From Devosia sp. Root413D1 (lineage in GTDB: Bacteria > Pseudomonadota > Alphaproteobacteria > Rhizobiales > Devosiaceae): a stretch of 64,000 nucleotides of DNA. The stretch covers positions 284,718 to 348,717 of the forward strand of contig NZ_LMEA01000009.1 of the NCBI RefSeq assembly GCF_001425235.1, given 5' to 3'. Shown here piece after piece: positions 48,870-57,229 of the stretch (the first letter of the stretch is position 1; each line of letters begins with the position of its first letter). The position numbers were made by a program, and so were the translations under genes. Under the pieces are notes generated by a model. The model saw only the letters and a list, made by a program, of their open reading frames with translations. It was not told the DNA's origin and ran no database searches.

Positions 48870-50131
48870 AGGCCGGCGTCGCCGTCGTCGACATCACCCC
48901 GCCACCCGGGTTGCTGCTCGCCGGCTTTGCCGCCCGCACCGAGCCGGCAACCGGGGCGCATGATCCATTGACCGTACGGGCCGTGGTGGTCGGCGATACC
49001 GCGATTGTCGTCGCCGACGTCATCGGCATCCATGAGGCGATGAGCGCCCGCATTCGCGAGCGTTGCCCGTTGCCGTCAGCCAATGTCATCGTCGCGGCCA
49101 CCCATACGCACGGCGCGCCCGTCTCGATGGCAGACCGGCTGAGCGCCGAGGCCGCCCCGGCATTCCTGAAGATGCTCGAGGACGGCTGCGTCGCCGCGCT
49201 GGCCGAAGCTGCCGCCAACGCCGTGCCGGCCACGCTGAGCGTCGGTCTCGGCGCCGATCCCGATGTGGCCCGCAACCGCCGTCACGCCGACGGCCCGCTC
49301 GATCGCGCCCTGCCGGTGCTGCGCATCCGCGACGCGGCCGGCAGCCTGCTGGCGGTGGTCGTCTCCTATGCCTGCCACCCGACCGTGCTGGGTGCCGACA
49401 ACCGGCTGATGACCGCGGATTTCCCGCATTTCGTTCGCACGACGATTGAGGCGGCGCATCCGGGCGCGGTGGCGATTTTCCTCAATGGCTGTTGTGGCGA
49501 CGTCAATATCGGTCACACCGCGCAGGCGTCGGTGACGCTCAACGCCAGCGCCACCCGCACCTTCGAGAACGCCGAGCGGCTGGGCACCCGGATCGCCGAG
49601 GCGGCGCTCGCGGCGCCGGAGACAGGGCTCGGCGATACGGCGACCGCCGGGGAACAATGGGTAGAACTGAGCCTCGAGCGGCGCGAACGCGACCTGCCGG
49701 CGCTGGCTGCTGCCTGGGATGACGAGGCCCGCACCGCCGAGCCGGTGCGCGCTACGGTGCTGCGCCATTGGGCGAACTGGGCCCGCCGTTATGCCGGCCA
49801 ACCCGCGGGAAGCTGGGCCGGTCGCGTCAGTGTCCTCGATTGGGGCGGCCTGCCGATCGCGGCGCTGCCCGGAGAGATCTTTGCCGAAACCGGCCTTGCC
49901 GTCCGCGCTGCCTGCGCCGGCCGGCCGGCTTTGGTGCTGTCCTATGCCGACGGCACGCCGGGTTACATTCCGCCAGCCAGTGAGTTTGGCTTCGGCGGCT
50001 ACGAGGTCGATGAAGCGCATCGCTTCATCGGTATGCCGGGGGCATTCGCCGCCGGTTCTGCCGAGCGCCTGGCCCTCGCGGCCAAGACCTTGCTCGGACT
50101 ACCAAAACAGGCTGCAACGCCTAGAAAATGA
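48857..50131 (+). CDS. Neutral/alkaline ceramidase-like (N-terminal domain) metalloenzyme family protein
   Basis: 424 residues from ATG 48857, inside the end of nagA. The fold of the neutral ceramidase N-terminal domain is recognised by VAVVDITPPPGLLLAGFAAR, VIVAATHTHGAPVS (zinc His-x-His), VVVSYACHPTVLGADNRLMT (His, Asp), AIFLNGCCGDVNIGH and PGEIFAETGLAVR. Neutral ceramidases hydrolyse the amide of ceramide, but this single-domain, non-secreted group is found in sugar operons and is uncharacterised. An amidase acting on an N-acylated sugar is one possibility. There is no signal peptide. It is the last gene of the first LacI-controlled operon. Confidence 0.75.
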   Translation: MGALKAGVAVVDITPPPGLLLAGFAARTEPATGAHDPLTVRAVVVGDTAIVVADVIGIHEAMSARIRERCPLPSANVIVAATHTHGAPVSMADRLSAEAAPAFLKMLEDGCVAALAEAAANAVPATLSVGLGADPDVARNRRHADGPLDRALPVLRIRDAAGSLLAVVVSYACHPTVLGADNRLMTADFPHFVRTTIEAAHPGAVAIFLNGCCGDVNIGHTAQASVTLNASATRTFENAERLGTRIAEAALAAPETGLGDTATAGEQWVELSLERRERDLPALAAAWDDEARTAEPVRATVLRHWANWARRYAGQPAGSWAGRVSVLDWGGLPIAALPGEIFAETGLAVRAACAGRPALVLSYADGTPGYIPPASEFGFGGYEVDEAHRFIGMPGAFAAGSAERLALAAKTLLGLPKQAATPRK

Positions 50132-50164
50132 GGGGTTTCGACGCTGTCGCGCGGTTTGCGCCGC

Positions 50165-50193
50165 TTGACACGCAACCGGTTGCAGTCAAGACT
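50165..50193 (+). promoter_or_regulatory. Promoter and second LacI-type operator, upstream of the SBP-led operon
   Basis: TTGACA (50165-50170) is a consensus -35 box, followed 17 bases later by a weak -10 (AAGACT, 50188-50193). The spacer holds GCAACCGGTTGC (50172-50183), identical to the core of the operator at 46102-46115 and in the same position relative to the -35 box. It is 33 bases before the SBP start codon. Confidence 0.78.
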
Positions 50194-50225
50194 TCACTAT
50201 GTGCTGGATCGTTCGTTAAACAGGG

Positions 50226-51548
50226 ATGACAACGATGATGAAATTGCTTTCTCGGCCTCAGCTTTCTGCCTTCTCGATATCAGGACGACAGCTGCTGCTG
50301 GTGTCCGCCGCCGGCCTCGGGCTAGCCGCTACGGCGGTCTCCGCGCAGGAGATCCGGGTGTGGAGCGGCTATCCGGAACTGGCGCCGTTCTATCAGCACG
50401 TCGCCGAGGGGATGGCGGCGGAATACCCGGACCTCAAGGTCACGGTTGAAGCCATCGCCTTGCGCGAACACGAGAAGCGCGTGGCGCTCGGCGTCACCTC
50501 CGGCGAAGCCGCCGAGGTGATCGAGCTGGCGACCACCATTGCCGCCCGCTATCTCGAGGGCGGCCTGCTCAACACCCCGCCGGCCGACGTGACGGCCTTC
50601 GTCAAGGATCCCGCCAATTTCGGCGAGTTCTTCGTCAACTCTGCCAGCTATGACGGCACCGTCTACGGCATGCCGCTGTTCCGCGGCCAGAGCGCGCTCT
50701 ACTACAATACCGACATGTTCGCCGCGGCCGGCCTCACCGAGCCGCCCAAGACCATGGCCGATTTCGACGCCTATGCCGAAAAGCTGACGCAGCGCGATGC
50801 CAGCGGTGCGCCCACCGTCACCGGCTGGAGCATGCGGCTCTCGGGTGGCGGCTCGGGTATTGCCGAAAAGTTCGCCATCAACATGTGGCAGCATGGCGGC
50901 GAGCTGATCGCGCCCGCCGGCGAAGGCCTGTGGAAGTCGAACTTCGCCTCCGAGGCCGGCACCGCCACCATGAAGCAGTACCTGCACAACCTGTTCGACA
51001 CCAAGACCGTGACGGTCGAATCGCCGGCTGACGCCGACGCCTTCGAGCGCGGCCAGACTGCCATGTTCATCCGCGAGTCCTGGGTGATCGGCGATATCGC
51101 CACCAAGGCCCCGGACCTGAAATATGCCACGGCGACGCTGCCGCGTGGTTCGATCGTCAGCCCCGGCCAGCTTTACGTCAAAGCCGGCGCCGACAAGGAA
51201 GCCGCCGCCTGGGCCTTCGTGCTGGCAACCCAGAAGCCTGAAAACCTGCTCTGGCTGCTCGACAATGTCGGTTGGCTGCCGAACCGCTCCGGTCTCGATT
51301 TCTCGGCCATCCTTGCCGCCAAGCCCGGCTTCGAAGCCTACGTCAACTACCCCGCGAGCTATGAGTTCTTCACCGTTCCGGCCATCGGCCCGATCGATGA
51401 GATCCAGACCCGCGCCGCAGCCTTCCTCGTTGAAGCCTTCGCCAAGCCGGAGCTCGCCACCGACGATACGGCGCTCAAGGCCTTCCTCGAGAATGCCGAC
51501 AAGGAGATCAATGCCATTCTCGACCGTGAAGGCCTGCTCGGCCAGTAA
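50226..51548 (+). CDS. ABC sugar importer, extracellular solute-binding protein (family 1)
   Basis: 440 residues (ATG 50226; in-frame ATGs at 50235 and 50238 are alternatives). A long signal peptide (LLLVSAAGLGLAATAVSAQ) is cut near residue 41. The mature part EIRVWSGYPELAPFYQHVAE, TVEAIALREHEKRVALGVTS, GTVYGMPLFRGQSALYYNTD, FAAAGLTEPPKTMADFDAYA and RESWVIGDIA is the CUT1 SBP pattern. By its LacI operator and neighbours, the ligand is probably GlcNAc, an N-acetylhexosamine or an oligosaccharide containing it. A 13-bp hairpin follows before the permease genes. Confidence 0.9.
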   Translation: MTTMMKLLSRPQLSAFSISGRQLLLVSAAGLGLAATAVSAQEIRVWSGYPELAPFYQHVAEGMAAEYPDLKVTVEAIALREHEKRVALGVTSGEAAEVIELATTIAARYLEGGLLNTPPADVTAFVKDPANFGEFFVNSASYDGTVYGMPLFRGQSALYYNTDMFAAAGLTEPPKTMADFDAYAEKLTQRDASGAPTVTGWSMRLSGGGSGIAEKFAINMWQHGGELIAPAGEGLWKSNFASEAGTATMKQYLHNLFDTKTVTVESPADADAFERGQTAMFIRESWVIGDIATKAPDLKYATATLPRGSIVSPGQLYVKAGADKEAAAWAFVLATQKPENLLWLLDNVGWLPNRSGLDFSAILAAKPGFEAYVNYPASYEFFTVPAIGPIDEIQTRAAAFLVEAFAKPELATDDTALKAFLENADKEINAILDREGLLGQ

Positions 51549-51579
51549 ATCGGTTTTGCAAACCTGCCCTTGCTCAACC

Positions 51580-51611
51580 GCTGCCTTCGGGGATCATGCC
51601 CCGGAGGCAGC
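51580..51611 (+). other. Intercistronic stem-loop between SBP and permease genes
   Basis: GCTGCCTTCGGGG-ATCATG-CCCCGGAGGCAGC is a 13-bp stem with one wobble pair and no U tract, 31 bases after the SBP stop. It is equivalent to the hairpin at 30192-30217 in the other importer operon and probably protects or attenuates the transcript so that binding protein exceeds permease. Confidence 0.7.
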
Positions 51612-51625
51612 ACGGAGACGATGAC

Positions 51626-52516
51626 ATGCTGAAGCGACGACGCCTGCTCTTCTCGCTGCTTGCCATCCTGCCTGTCATCGCCATCTTCGCCTTTGTCCGG
51701 GTCTACCCGATCAGCGAGATTCTTCGGCTGAGCCTGCACAAGTGGGACATCCTGTCGAAGAAGAAGCCGTTCATCGGGCTCAGGAATTTCCAGGAGCTGC
51801 TGGGCGATCGGCTGTTCCACGAGGCGCTGTTCAACACCTCGATCATCGCCTTCGGCGTGCTGCTGATCACCATTCCGCTGTCGCTGGTGATCGCCGCGCT
51901 GATCTTCCACCGCACCCGCTCGCGCTTCGCCGCCTTCTACGAGACGGCGGTGTTCATCCCGCACGTGGTGTCGCTGGTGCCCGCCGCCATGGCGTGGAAA
52001 TGGATTTTTGACGCGCGGCTCGGACCGCTTAATGCGTTCCTCTCGATCTTCGGGGTCAAGCCGATGTCATGGCTGTTCGACCCGGTGCTGTCGATCATCT
52101 GCGTCATCGTGCTCTGCTCCTGGCAGGCGCTCGGCTTCGCCGTGCTGATCTACCTCGTCGGCTTCAAGAGCCTGCCGGTCTCGGTCTACGAAGCGGCCAA
52201 GCTCGATGGCGCCTCGGGCCGGCAGTCGTTCTGGCACCTGTCGGTGCCGATGCTGAAGCCGATCACCCTCTATGTCTCGGTGGTGACGCTGGTGTCGGCC
52301 TTCAACGTCTACGCCCAGGTCTACGTGCTGGCCTCCGATGCGCAGGGCGCGCCGGGGCGGCAGGTCCGGGTGCTGGTGCTCGATATGCTCGAGAACAGTT
52401 TCCGCAATTACCGCGTCGGCTATGCCGCCTCGGAGGCGGTGGTGCTGCTCGCCATCGTGCTGCTGCTGACCTTCGTGCAGTTCAGCCTGCTGCGTGACAA
52501 GAGGGCCCCCCGATGA
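51626..52516 (+). CDS. Sugar ABC transporter permease (MalF/UgpA-like)
   Basis: 296 residues from ATG 51626 (GGAG eight bases upstream). Six membrane segments, with LLFSLLAILPVIAIFAFVRV at the start and the EAA loop YEAAKLDGASGRQSFWHLSV that contacts the ATPase. GLRNFQELLGDRLFHEALFN is the usual periplasmic lead-in of this class. It forms the channel with the next gene product, which it overlaps by four bases. Confidence 0.92.
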   Translation: MLKRRRLLFSLLAILPVIAIFAFVRVYPISEILRLSLHKWDILSKKKPFIGLRNFQELLGDRLFHEALFNTSIIAFGVLLITIPLSLVIAALIFHRTRSRFAAFYETAVFIPHVVSLVPAAMAWKWIFDARLGPLNAFLSIFGVKPMSWLFDPVLSIICVIVLCSWQALGFAVLIYLVGFKSLPVSVYEAAKLDGASGRQSFWHLSVPMLKPITLYVSVVTLVSAFNVYAQVYVLASDAQGAPGRQVRVLVLDMLENSFRNYRVGYAASEAVVLLAIVLLLTFVQFSLLRDKRAPR

Positions 52517-53385
52517 GCACCGAGATCGAGAAACATTCCCGTGAAGTCGGCGACCGGACGTTCAAGGCGCGCGCCACCAATCTCGGTATTGACCTGTTCC
52601 TCGGGCTGTTCGGGCTGTTGATGATCCTGCCGCTGGTGCTGCTGGTCGCCAATGCCTTCAAGACGCCGCAGGAAATGCTGAGCTGGCCGCCCACCGTCAT
52701 TCCGGCCCAGCCGACGCTCGCCAATATCGAGGCGGTGCTGGCCGATACGCCGCTGCTGCGCTGGATCTTCAACAGCTTCAGCTTCGCGCTGCTCTCGGCC
52801 ATCGCGATCCTCATCACCTCGACCATTGCCGGCTACATCCTCGCCAAGTTCCCGTCGCGGGCGATGAGCGTGCTGTTCGCCATCATCCTCGCCACCGCCA
52901 TCGTGCCGTTCGAGGTCTACATGATCCCGCTCTACTTCCAGGCACAGAGCATGGGGCTGCTCAACTCGGTCTGGGGGCTGCTGCTCGGCTACCTGGTGAT
53001 GAGCTTCGGCATCTTCCTGATCCGGCAGAACGTCATCCACTCGATCCCCGACGAGCTGCTCGAGGCCGCCCGTATCGATGGCGCCGGCGAGATCTGGATC
53101 TTCATCCGCATCGTCGTGCCGCTGCTGCGCGGCGCGCTCGGGGCGCTGTTCGTCCTTGCCTTCTTCCAGGCCTGGACGGCCTTTGCCTGGCCTCTGATCG
53201 TCGCCACCACCAAGGACAGCTATACCATCGAGGTCGGCCTCGCGCTGTTCCAGACCGGCTTCACCGTCGACCTCGGCCGATTGAGCGCCGCCTCCGCCAT
53301 CGTCCTCGTGCCGTCGGTGGCTTTGTTCGTCTTCTTGCGGCGCAACTTCGTTCAAGGCGTCGCCAGCACCGGGCTCAAGGAATGA
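52513..53385 (+). CDS. Sugar ABC transporter permease (MalG/UgpE-like)
   Basis: 290 residues. Membrane segments begin at LFLGLFGLLMILPLVLLVAN, and LEAARIDGAGEIWIFIRIVV is the EAA loop. The C-terminal FLRRNFVQGVASTGLKE matches the family ending. It overlaps both neighbours by four bases (52513-52516 and 53382-53385), so translation is coupled through the operon. No ATP-binding gene follows, unlike the importer at 28.9-33.0 kb; the UgpC/MsmK-like ATPase there is the nearest candidate partner. Confidence 0.92.
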   Translation: MSTEIEKHSREVGDRTFKARATNLGIDLFLGLFGLLMILPLVLLVANAFKTPQEMLSWPPTVIPAQPTLANIEAVLADTPLLRWIFNSFSFALLSAIAILITSTIAGYILAKFPSRAMSVLFAIILATAIVPFEVYMIPLYFQAQSMGLLNSVWGLLLGYLVMSFGIFLIRQNVIHSIPDELLEAARIDGAGEIWIFIRIVVPLLRGALGALFVLAFFQAWTAFAWPLIVATTKDSYTIEVGLALFQTGFTVDLGRLSAASAIVLVPSVALFVFLRRNFVQGVASTGLKE

Positions 53386-54584
53386 CCGAGTTTTTCGCCG
53401 CGGCGCGGCAACGCTATCTCGCCTCCAACGCCGAGACGCTGCGCTGGATGCTGGCGCGGCCGCCTTTGCACGGCACCTTCGTCAACACCAAGCTGAACCC
53501 GCTGACCCTCATCGATTACGCAGCGGTCGACGGCTGGCGCGGGCCTGACCATGTCTATGGCTGGATACAGGGCCGCGCCCTCGAGGCCATCGTCACTCAC
53601 GCGTCGGCCTTCGAAAGCACCGACCCTGACCTCACGCTCGCCCTCGACGTGGCCGGGCGCCGGCTCTATACGGCGCTCGACAAGCTGCGCGCCGCCGATG
53701 GGCATGTGTATTTCTGTTACGACCGCGACATGCGCCCGATCCGTTTCGAGGGTGAAGTCTTCGTTCCCCAGACCCAGCCGGCCGACATTTACAGCTTCTC
53801 CGACACCTTTGCCGCCAAGGGCCTGGTTGCCGGCGCGGCGCGCTATGCGCCCGCCGATCTGCCGCGCCAGCTCGCGGCGCTGGCAAAGGTGATCGCCGCG
53901 ATCGAGGACGATCGCTTCCAGATCGACGAGAAGCTGCCGCTGGGGCGCGAGATGCTCGAGGCCGAGGCGGCGGACTTTGGCCCGCGCATGATCATGCTGA
54001 GTGCCGGCGCCTTGCTGACCGGCATCGGCCACCGCAATCTTGCCGGCTTCGCCGATCGCTTCATCGGCCATGTCATCGACAACTATTTCGATCCCGCCAG
54101 TGGGCTGCTGCGTAACGTGCCGGGCGAGGATCGCTGCAATGTCGGGCACGGCATCGAGTTCGTCGGCTTCGCGCTCGACTACCTTGAGGCCGACGTCGAC
54201 CCGGAACTGCTGCGCGTGCTGGAGACCATCCTCGTCTCGTCGTTCGACCGCGGCTTTGTGGGGCCCGGCGTGCGGCTGGTGGTGTCGGCGGCGAGCGGCG
54301 CACCGATCAGCCCCTATTGCCCCTGGTGGTCGCTGCCCGAAACCATCCGCAGCGCAGCGCTCTGCCACGAGCGCTCGCACAGCGCCGAGAGCCTCCGCGT
54401 CTGGCAGAAGGCCGACGAGGTGTTCTTCCGCGACTATTGGCGCCCCGGCACCGGCATTGCCTACCAGTGCCTCACCGACGATGGCCCGATCGACTACGTG
54501 CCGGCCACCCCCGATCTCGACCCCGGCTACCACACCGGGCTGAGCCTGCTGGCTGCGATCGATGTGGTCGGTCGCCGGAGCTAG
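53382..54584 (+). CDS. AGE (N-acylglucosamine 2-epimerase) superfamily protein
   Basis: 400 residues, the usual size of the (alpha/alpha)6-barrel AGE family. Family-like segments are DHVYGWIQGRALEAIVTHAS, EDRCNVGHGIEFVGFALDYL (conserved Gly-His-x-Glu) and SPYCPWWSLPETIRSAALCH (WWxxxE). AGE members epimerise N-acetylglucosamine to N-acetylmannosamine or isomerise free sugars such as mannose and cellobiose. With a NagA/NagB pathway alongside, an N-acylhexosamine substrate fits, but the family is broad and some members are hydrolases. It is coupled to the permease gene by a four-base overlap. Confidence 0.72.
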   Translation: MTEFFAAARQRYLASNAETLRWMLARPPLHGTFVNTKLNPLTLIDYAAVDGWRGPDHVYGWIQGRALEAIVTHASAFESTDPDLTLALDVAGRRLYTALDKLRAADGHVYFCYDRDMRPIRFEGEVFVPQTQPADIYSFSDTFAAKGLVAGAARYAPADLPRQLAALAKVIAAIEDDRFQIDEKLPLGREMLEAEAADFGPRMIMLSAGALLTGIGHRNLAGFADRFIGHVIDNYFDPASGLLRNVPGEDRCNVGHGIEFVGFALDYLEADVDPELLRVLETILVSSFDRGFVGPGVRLVVSAASGAPISPYCPWWSLPETIRSAALCHERSHSAESLRVWQKADEVFFRDYWRPGTGIAYQCLTDDGPIDYVPATPDLDPGYHTGLSLLAAIDVVGRRS

Positions 54585-54594
54585 GGGAGGGCAC

Positions 54595-55632
54595 ATGCAG
54601 CGCAGGGGCATCGCCGTGATCGGCGCCGGCATGGGCATGAAGCCGCATGCGCTGAGCCTGCGTGATCTGACTGATCGGGCCGAAGTGATCGGTGTGTTCA
54701 GCCGCTCGGCCGAGCGCCGCGAGGCGGCCCATGCGGCCTATGGCTTTCCGGTCAGCGACGACCTCGACGCCCTGGTCGGCGATCCGCGGGTCGATGTCGT
54801 GCTGGTGCTGACCCCGCCATCGGCGCATCTCGAAATGGTGCGGCTGGCGGCCGCCGCGGGCAAAGCCATCCTGCTGGAAAAGCCCATCGAGCACAGTCCG
54901 GCCCGGAGCCGCGAAGTCGTGGCGGTCGCCCGTACCGCCGGTGTCCGGCTCGGCATCGTGCTGCAGAACCGCACTCGGCCCAATGCGCGCGAACTCGGGC
55001 GCCGCATCGCTGAGGGAGAGCTGGGCGAACTGGTGACCGCCTCGGCTTCGATCCGCTGGTGGCGGGCCCAATCCTACTACGATGAGCCGGGCCGCGGCAC
55101 GCTGGCGCGCGACGGCGGCGGCGTGTTGCTGACCCAGGCTATCCACGCGCTCGACCTGTTCCTGAGCCTCACCGGCCCGGTCGCCGAGGTCAGCGCCATG
55201 GCCGGCACCTCGCGGACCCACCGGATGGAATGCGAGGACGTGGTCAGTGCCGCGATCCGCTTCGGCAATGGCGCGATCGGTTCGATCGATGCCACCACTG
55301 CCAGCTTCCCGGGGTTCCCCGAACGGCTGGAACTGGTCTTCGACCGGGCCACGGCGGTGATATCAGGTGAAAGCCTGATGCTCTATTGGCGCGATGGCAG
55401 CATCGAGGATCGCTCTGTCGCTGCCGCCGGCCATGGTGGCGGCGCCGACCCGATGGGCTATTCGCACGCCCGGCACCGCGCCGTGCTCGAGGATTTTCTC
55501 GATGCCCTGGACGAGGGCCGCGAGCCGTTGGTCACCGGCGAGGAGGCTCTCAAGGTGCATCGGCTGATCGAAGCGCTCCTCGCCTCGAGCGCCGAACAGC
55601 GCCCGGTCCGGCTGGCTGACCTCGACCGCTGA
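54595..55632 (+). CDS. Gfo/Idh/MocA family oxidoreductase
   Basis: 345 residues from ATG 54595 with GGGGAGG upstream. The Rossmann domain starts RGIAVIGAGMGMKPHALSL, DVVLVLTPPSAHLEMVRLAA gives the middle strand, and KAILLEKPIEHSPA has the EKP catalytic lysine. The C-terminal domain has GRGTLARDGGGVLLTQAIHA, with the His typical of the active site. It is the last gene of the second LacI-controlled operon and probably oxidises the imported sugar or an amino-sugar derivative with NAD(P). The exact substrate cannot be read from sequence. It is unrelated in context to the similar enzyme at 8377. Confidence 0.87.
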   Translation: MQRRGIAVIGAGMGMKPHALSLRDLTDRAEVIGVFSRSAERREAAHAAYGFPVSDDLDALVGDPRVDVVLVLTPPSAHLEMVRLAAAAGKAILLEKPIEHSPARSREVVAVARTAGVRLGIVLQNRTRPNARELGRRIAEGELGELVTASASIRWWRAQSYYDEPGRGTLARDGGGVLLTQAIHALDLFLSLTGPVAEVSAMAGTSRTHRMECEDVVSAAIRFGNGAIGSIDATTASFPGFPERLELVFDRATAVISGESLMLYWRDGSIEDRSVAAAGHGGGADPMGYSHARHRAVLEDFLDALDEGREPLVTGEEALKVHRLIEALLASSAEQRPVRLADLDR

Positions 55633-55744
55633 GCGCAATGCAATTGGGCTCGCGCCGAGGCAGGGCCGAATGTGCCGCTCCGCCATGACACGGCCCTGAT
55701 GTTACGATCAAGAACCGTGAGTCGTGGGTGCTTCGTGGGGGGTG

Positions 55745-56599
55745 ATGATGGCTGTGCTTCGCGTGCTTGCTTTGGCGGCTGTCGCCCTGCTGGCGCTGCT
55801 CTCGGCGGCGCTGGCGCAACCGGCGCGAGACCTGTTCGGCGCCATGCATTCGCCGACCACCGGACCCGAGGTGCCGGTGGGCAGTTACGCCAAGGGCTGC
55901 ATCGCCGGTGCGGTGCAATTGCCGACCGATGGGCCGGGCTGGCAGGCGATGCGCCTGTCGCGCGATCGGCGCTGGGGCAGTGCCGAGCTCGTCAGCTATA
56001 TCGGGGCGCTCGCCCAATCGGCGGCGCAGGATGGCTGGCCGGGGATCCTCGTTGGCGATATGGGGCAGGCGCGCGGCGGGCCGATGGCCAGCGGGCACGC
56101 CTCGCATCAGATCGGGCTCGACGTCGACATCTGGTTCGAGCGCATGCCGGATCACCAGCTCAGCGCCGATGAGCGCGAGAGCCTCTCCGCCCGCTCGATG
56201 CTGAAGAAGGGCACCCGCGAGATCGACCCCCAGCGCTTCGGCGAAGCGCAGCGCCTGCTGCTCTATCGCGCCGCCGAGCTGCCGGGCGTGGCCCGCATCT
56301 TTGTGGCGCCGGGGATCAAGAAATCGCTCTGCGCCGTCACCTGGCGCGACCGCAGCTTCCTGAACAAGATCCGCCCCTGGTACGGCCATGACGACCATTT
56401 CCACGTGCGCCTCGACTGCCCGGCGGGCGTCGAGCTCTGCGTCAACCAGGCGCCGGCTCCGGCCGGTGATGGCTGTGGCGCCGAACTCGACTACTGGTTC
56501 ACCGACGAGCCGTACAACCCGAGCGACAAGCCACCGGCCCCACCACTGACCCTCGCCGATCTGCCCAAGGCCTGCACCGCCGTGCTCAAGGCAGACTGA
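55745..56599 (+). CDS. mepA: Penicillin-insensitive murein DD-endopeptidase
   Basis: 284 residues (ATG 55745 or 55748). A signal peptide (VLALAAVALLALLSAALAQP) is followed by DLFGAMHSPTTGP, the family's opening motif. The zinc site is formed by GHASHQIGLDVDIW (His and Asp ligands) and WYGHDDHFHVRLDCP (His ligands) of the LAS metallopeptidase fold. Six cysteines near the C-terminus (LDCPAGVELCVNQ, DGCGAELDYW) match MepA disulphides. It cuts D-Ala-mDAP cross-links in periplasmic peptidoglycan. The gene stands alone between operons. Confidence 0.93.
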   Translation: MMAVLRVLALAAVALLALLSAALAQPARDLFGAMHSPTTGPEVPVGSYAKGCIAGAVQLPTDGPGWQAMRLSRDRRWGSAELVSYIGALAQSAAQDGWPGILVGDMGQARGGPMASGHASHQIGLDVDIWFERMPDHQLSADERESLSARSMLKKGTREIDPQRFGEAQRLLLYRAAELPGVARIFVAPGIKKSLCAVTWRDRSFLNKIRPWYGHDDHFHVRLDCPAGVELCVNQAPAPAGDGCGAELDYWFTDEPYNPSDKPPAPPLTLADLPKACTAVLKAD

Positions 56600-56611
56600 G
56601 CTGTCTAGCCG

Positions 56612-57223
56612 TTATCCCTTGTAGATCGCGGCGATCCTGCCGAAGTCGGCGCGAGCCGCGTCGATGCGGCCGTAGAACAGCGCGACCGTTTCCTTGGCGA
56701 CCACCGGGCAGCCATTGTCGCCATATTGCTTGGCGGCCCGCGCCAACTCCTCGAAGCCGGCATAGAACGAGACGAACAGTGCCAGGTTCGGCTCGCCCAC
56801 CGAGATGAAGTTGGGCACGGCGGCGGTGTAGATCGGGGTGTCGCGCTGGAAGGCATCGACCAGCTCGTTCACCGTACCATTGCAGCCGGCGGGCTTGTTA
56901 GGGTCGCTTGGCATCAGCGTCTCGCGCAGCAACTGGGCCCGGGCGAGCACGCCGTCGAGATCCCTCGCTTCGACGCGCAGCGCGTTGCCGACCTGCACCA
57001 GCGCCTCCTGGTTGCGCCGTACCTGTGTCTCGTCCTGGATGGCGCTCGAGATCGCCAGCACCCCGGCGCCGGTGACGAAGCCGAGCATCGTGCCGATCAG
57101 CGTCTGCCACTGTCTGAGCGCATTGAGCCGACCCTTGGTGCCCAGGGTAAAGACGTCGAAGATGATGATCGCGACCAGGAGCGCGATGACGACGAGCACC
57201 AGCAGGACCGCCGTGGAGGTCAT
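56612..57223 (-). CDS. Small membrane protein of unknown function
   Basis: 203 residues. A first membrane segment (VLLVLVVIALLVAIIIFDVF, residues about 5-25) and a second, weaker one around GTMLGFVTGAGVLAIS (about 44-60) leave a soluble domain of about 140 residues, helical and with two Cys (KPAGCNGTV and NGCPVV). No family is recognised. It lies 6 bases after the phosphoesterase gene on the same strand, so it belongs to the cluster of GMC flavoprotein, multihaem cytochrome and phosphoesterase. Confidence 0.65.
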   Translation of the reverse strand: MTSTAVLLVLVVIALLVAIIIFDVFTLGTKGRLNALRQWQTLIGTMLGFVTGAGVLAISSAIQDETQVRRNQEALVQVGNALRVEARDLDGVLARAQLLRETLMPSDPNKPAGCNGTVNELVDAFQRDTPIYTAAVPNFISVGEPNLALFVSFYAGFEELARAAKQYGDNGCPVVAKETVALFYGRIDAARADFGRIAAIYKG

Positions 57224-57229
57224 CTGCTG

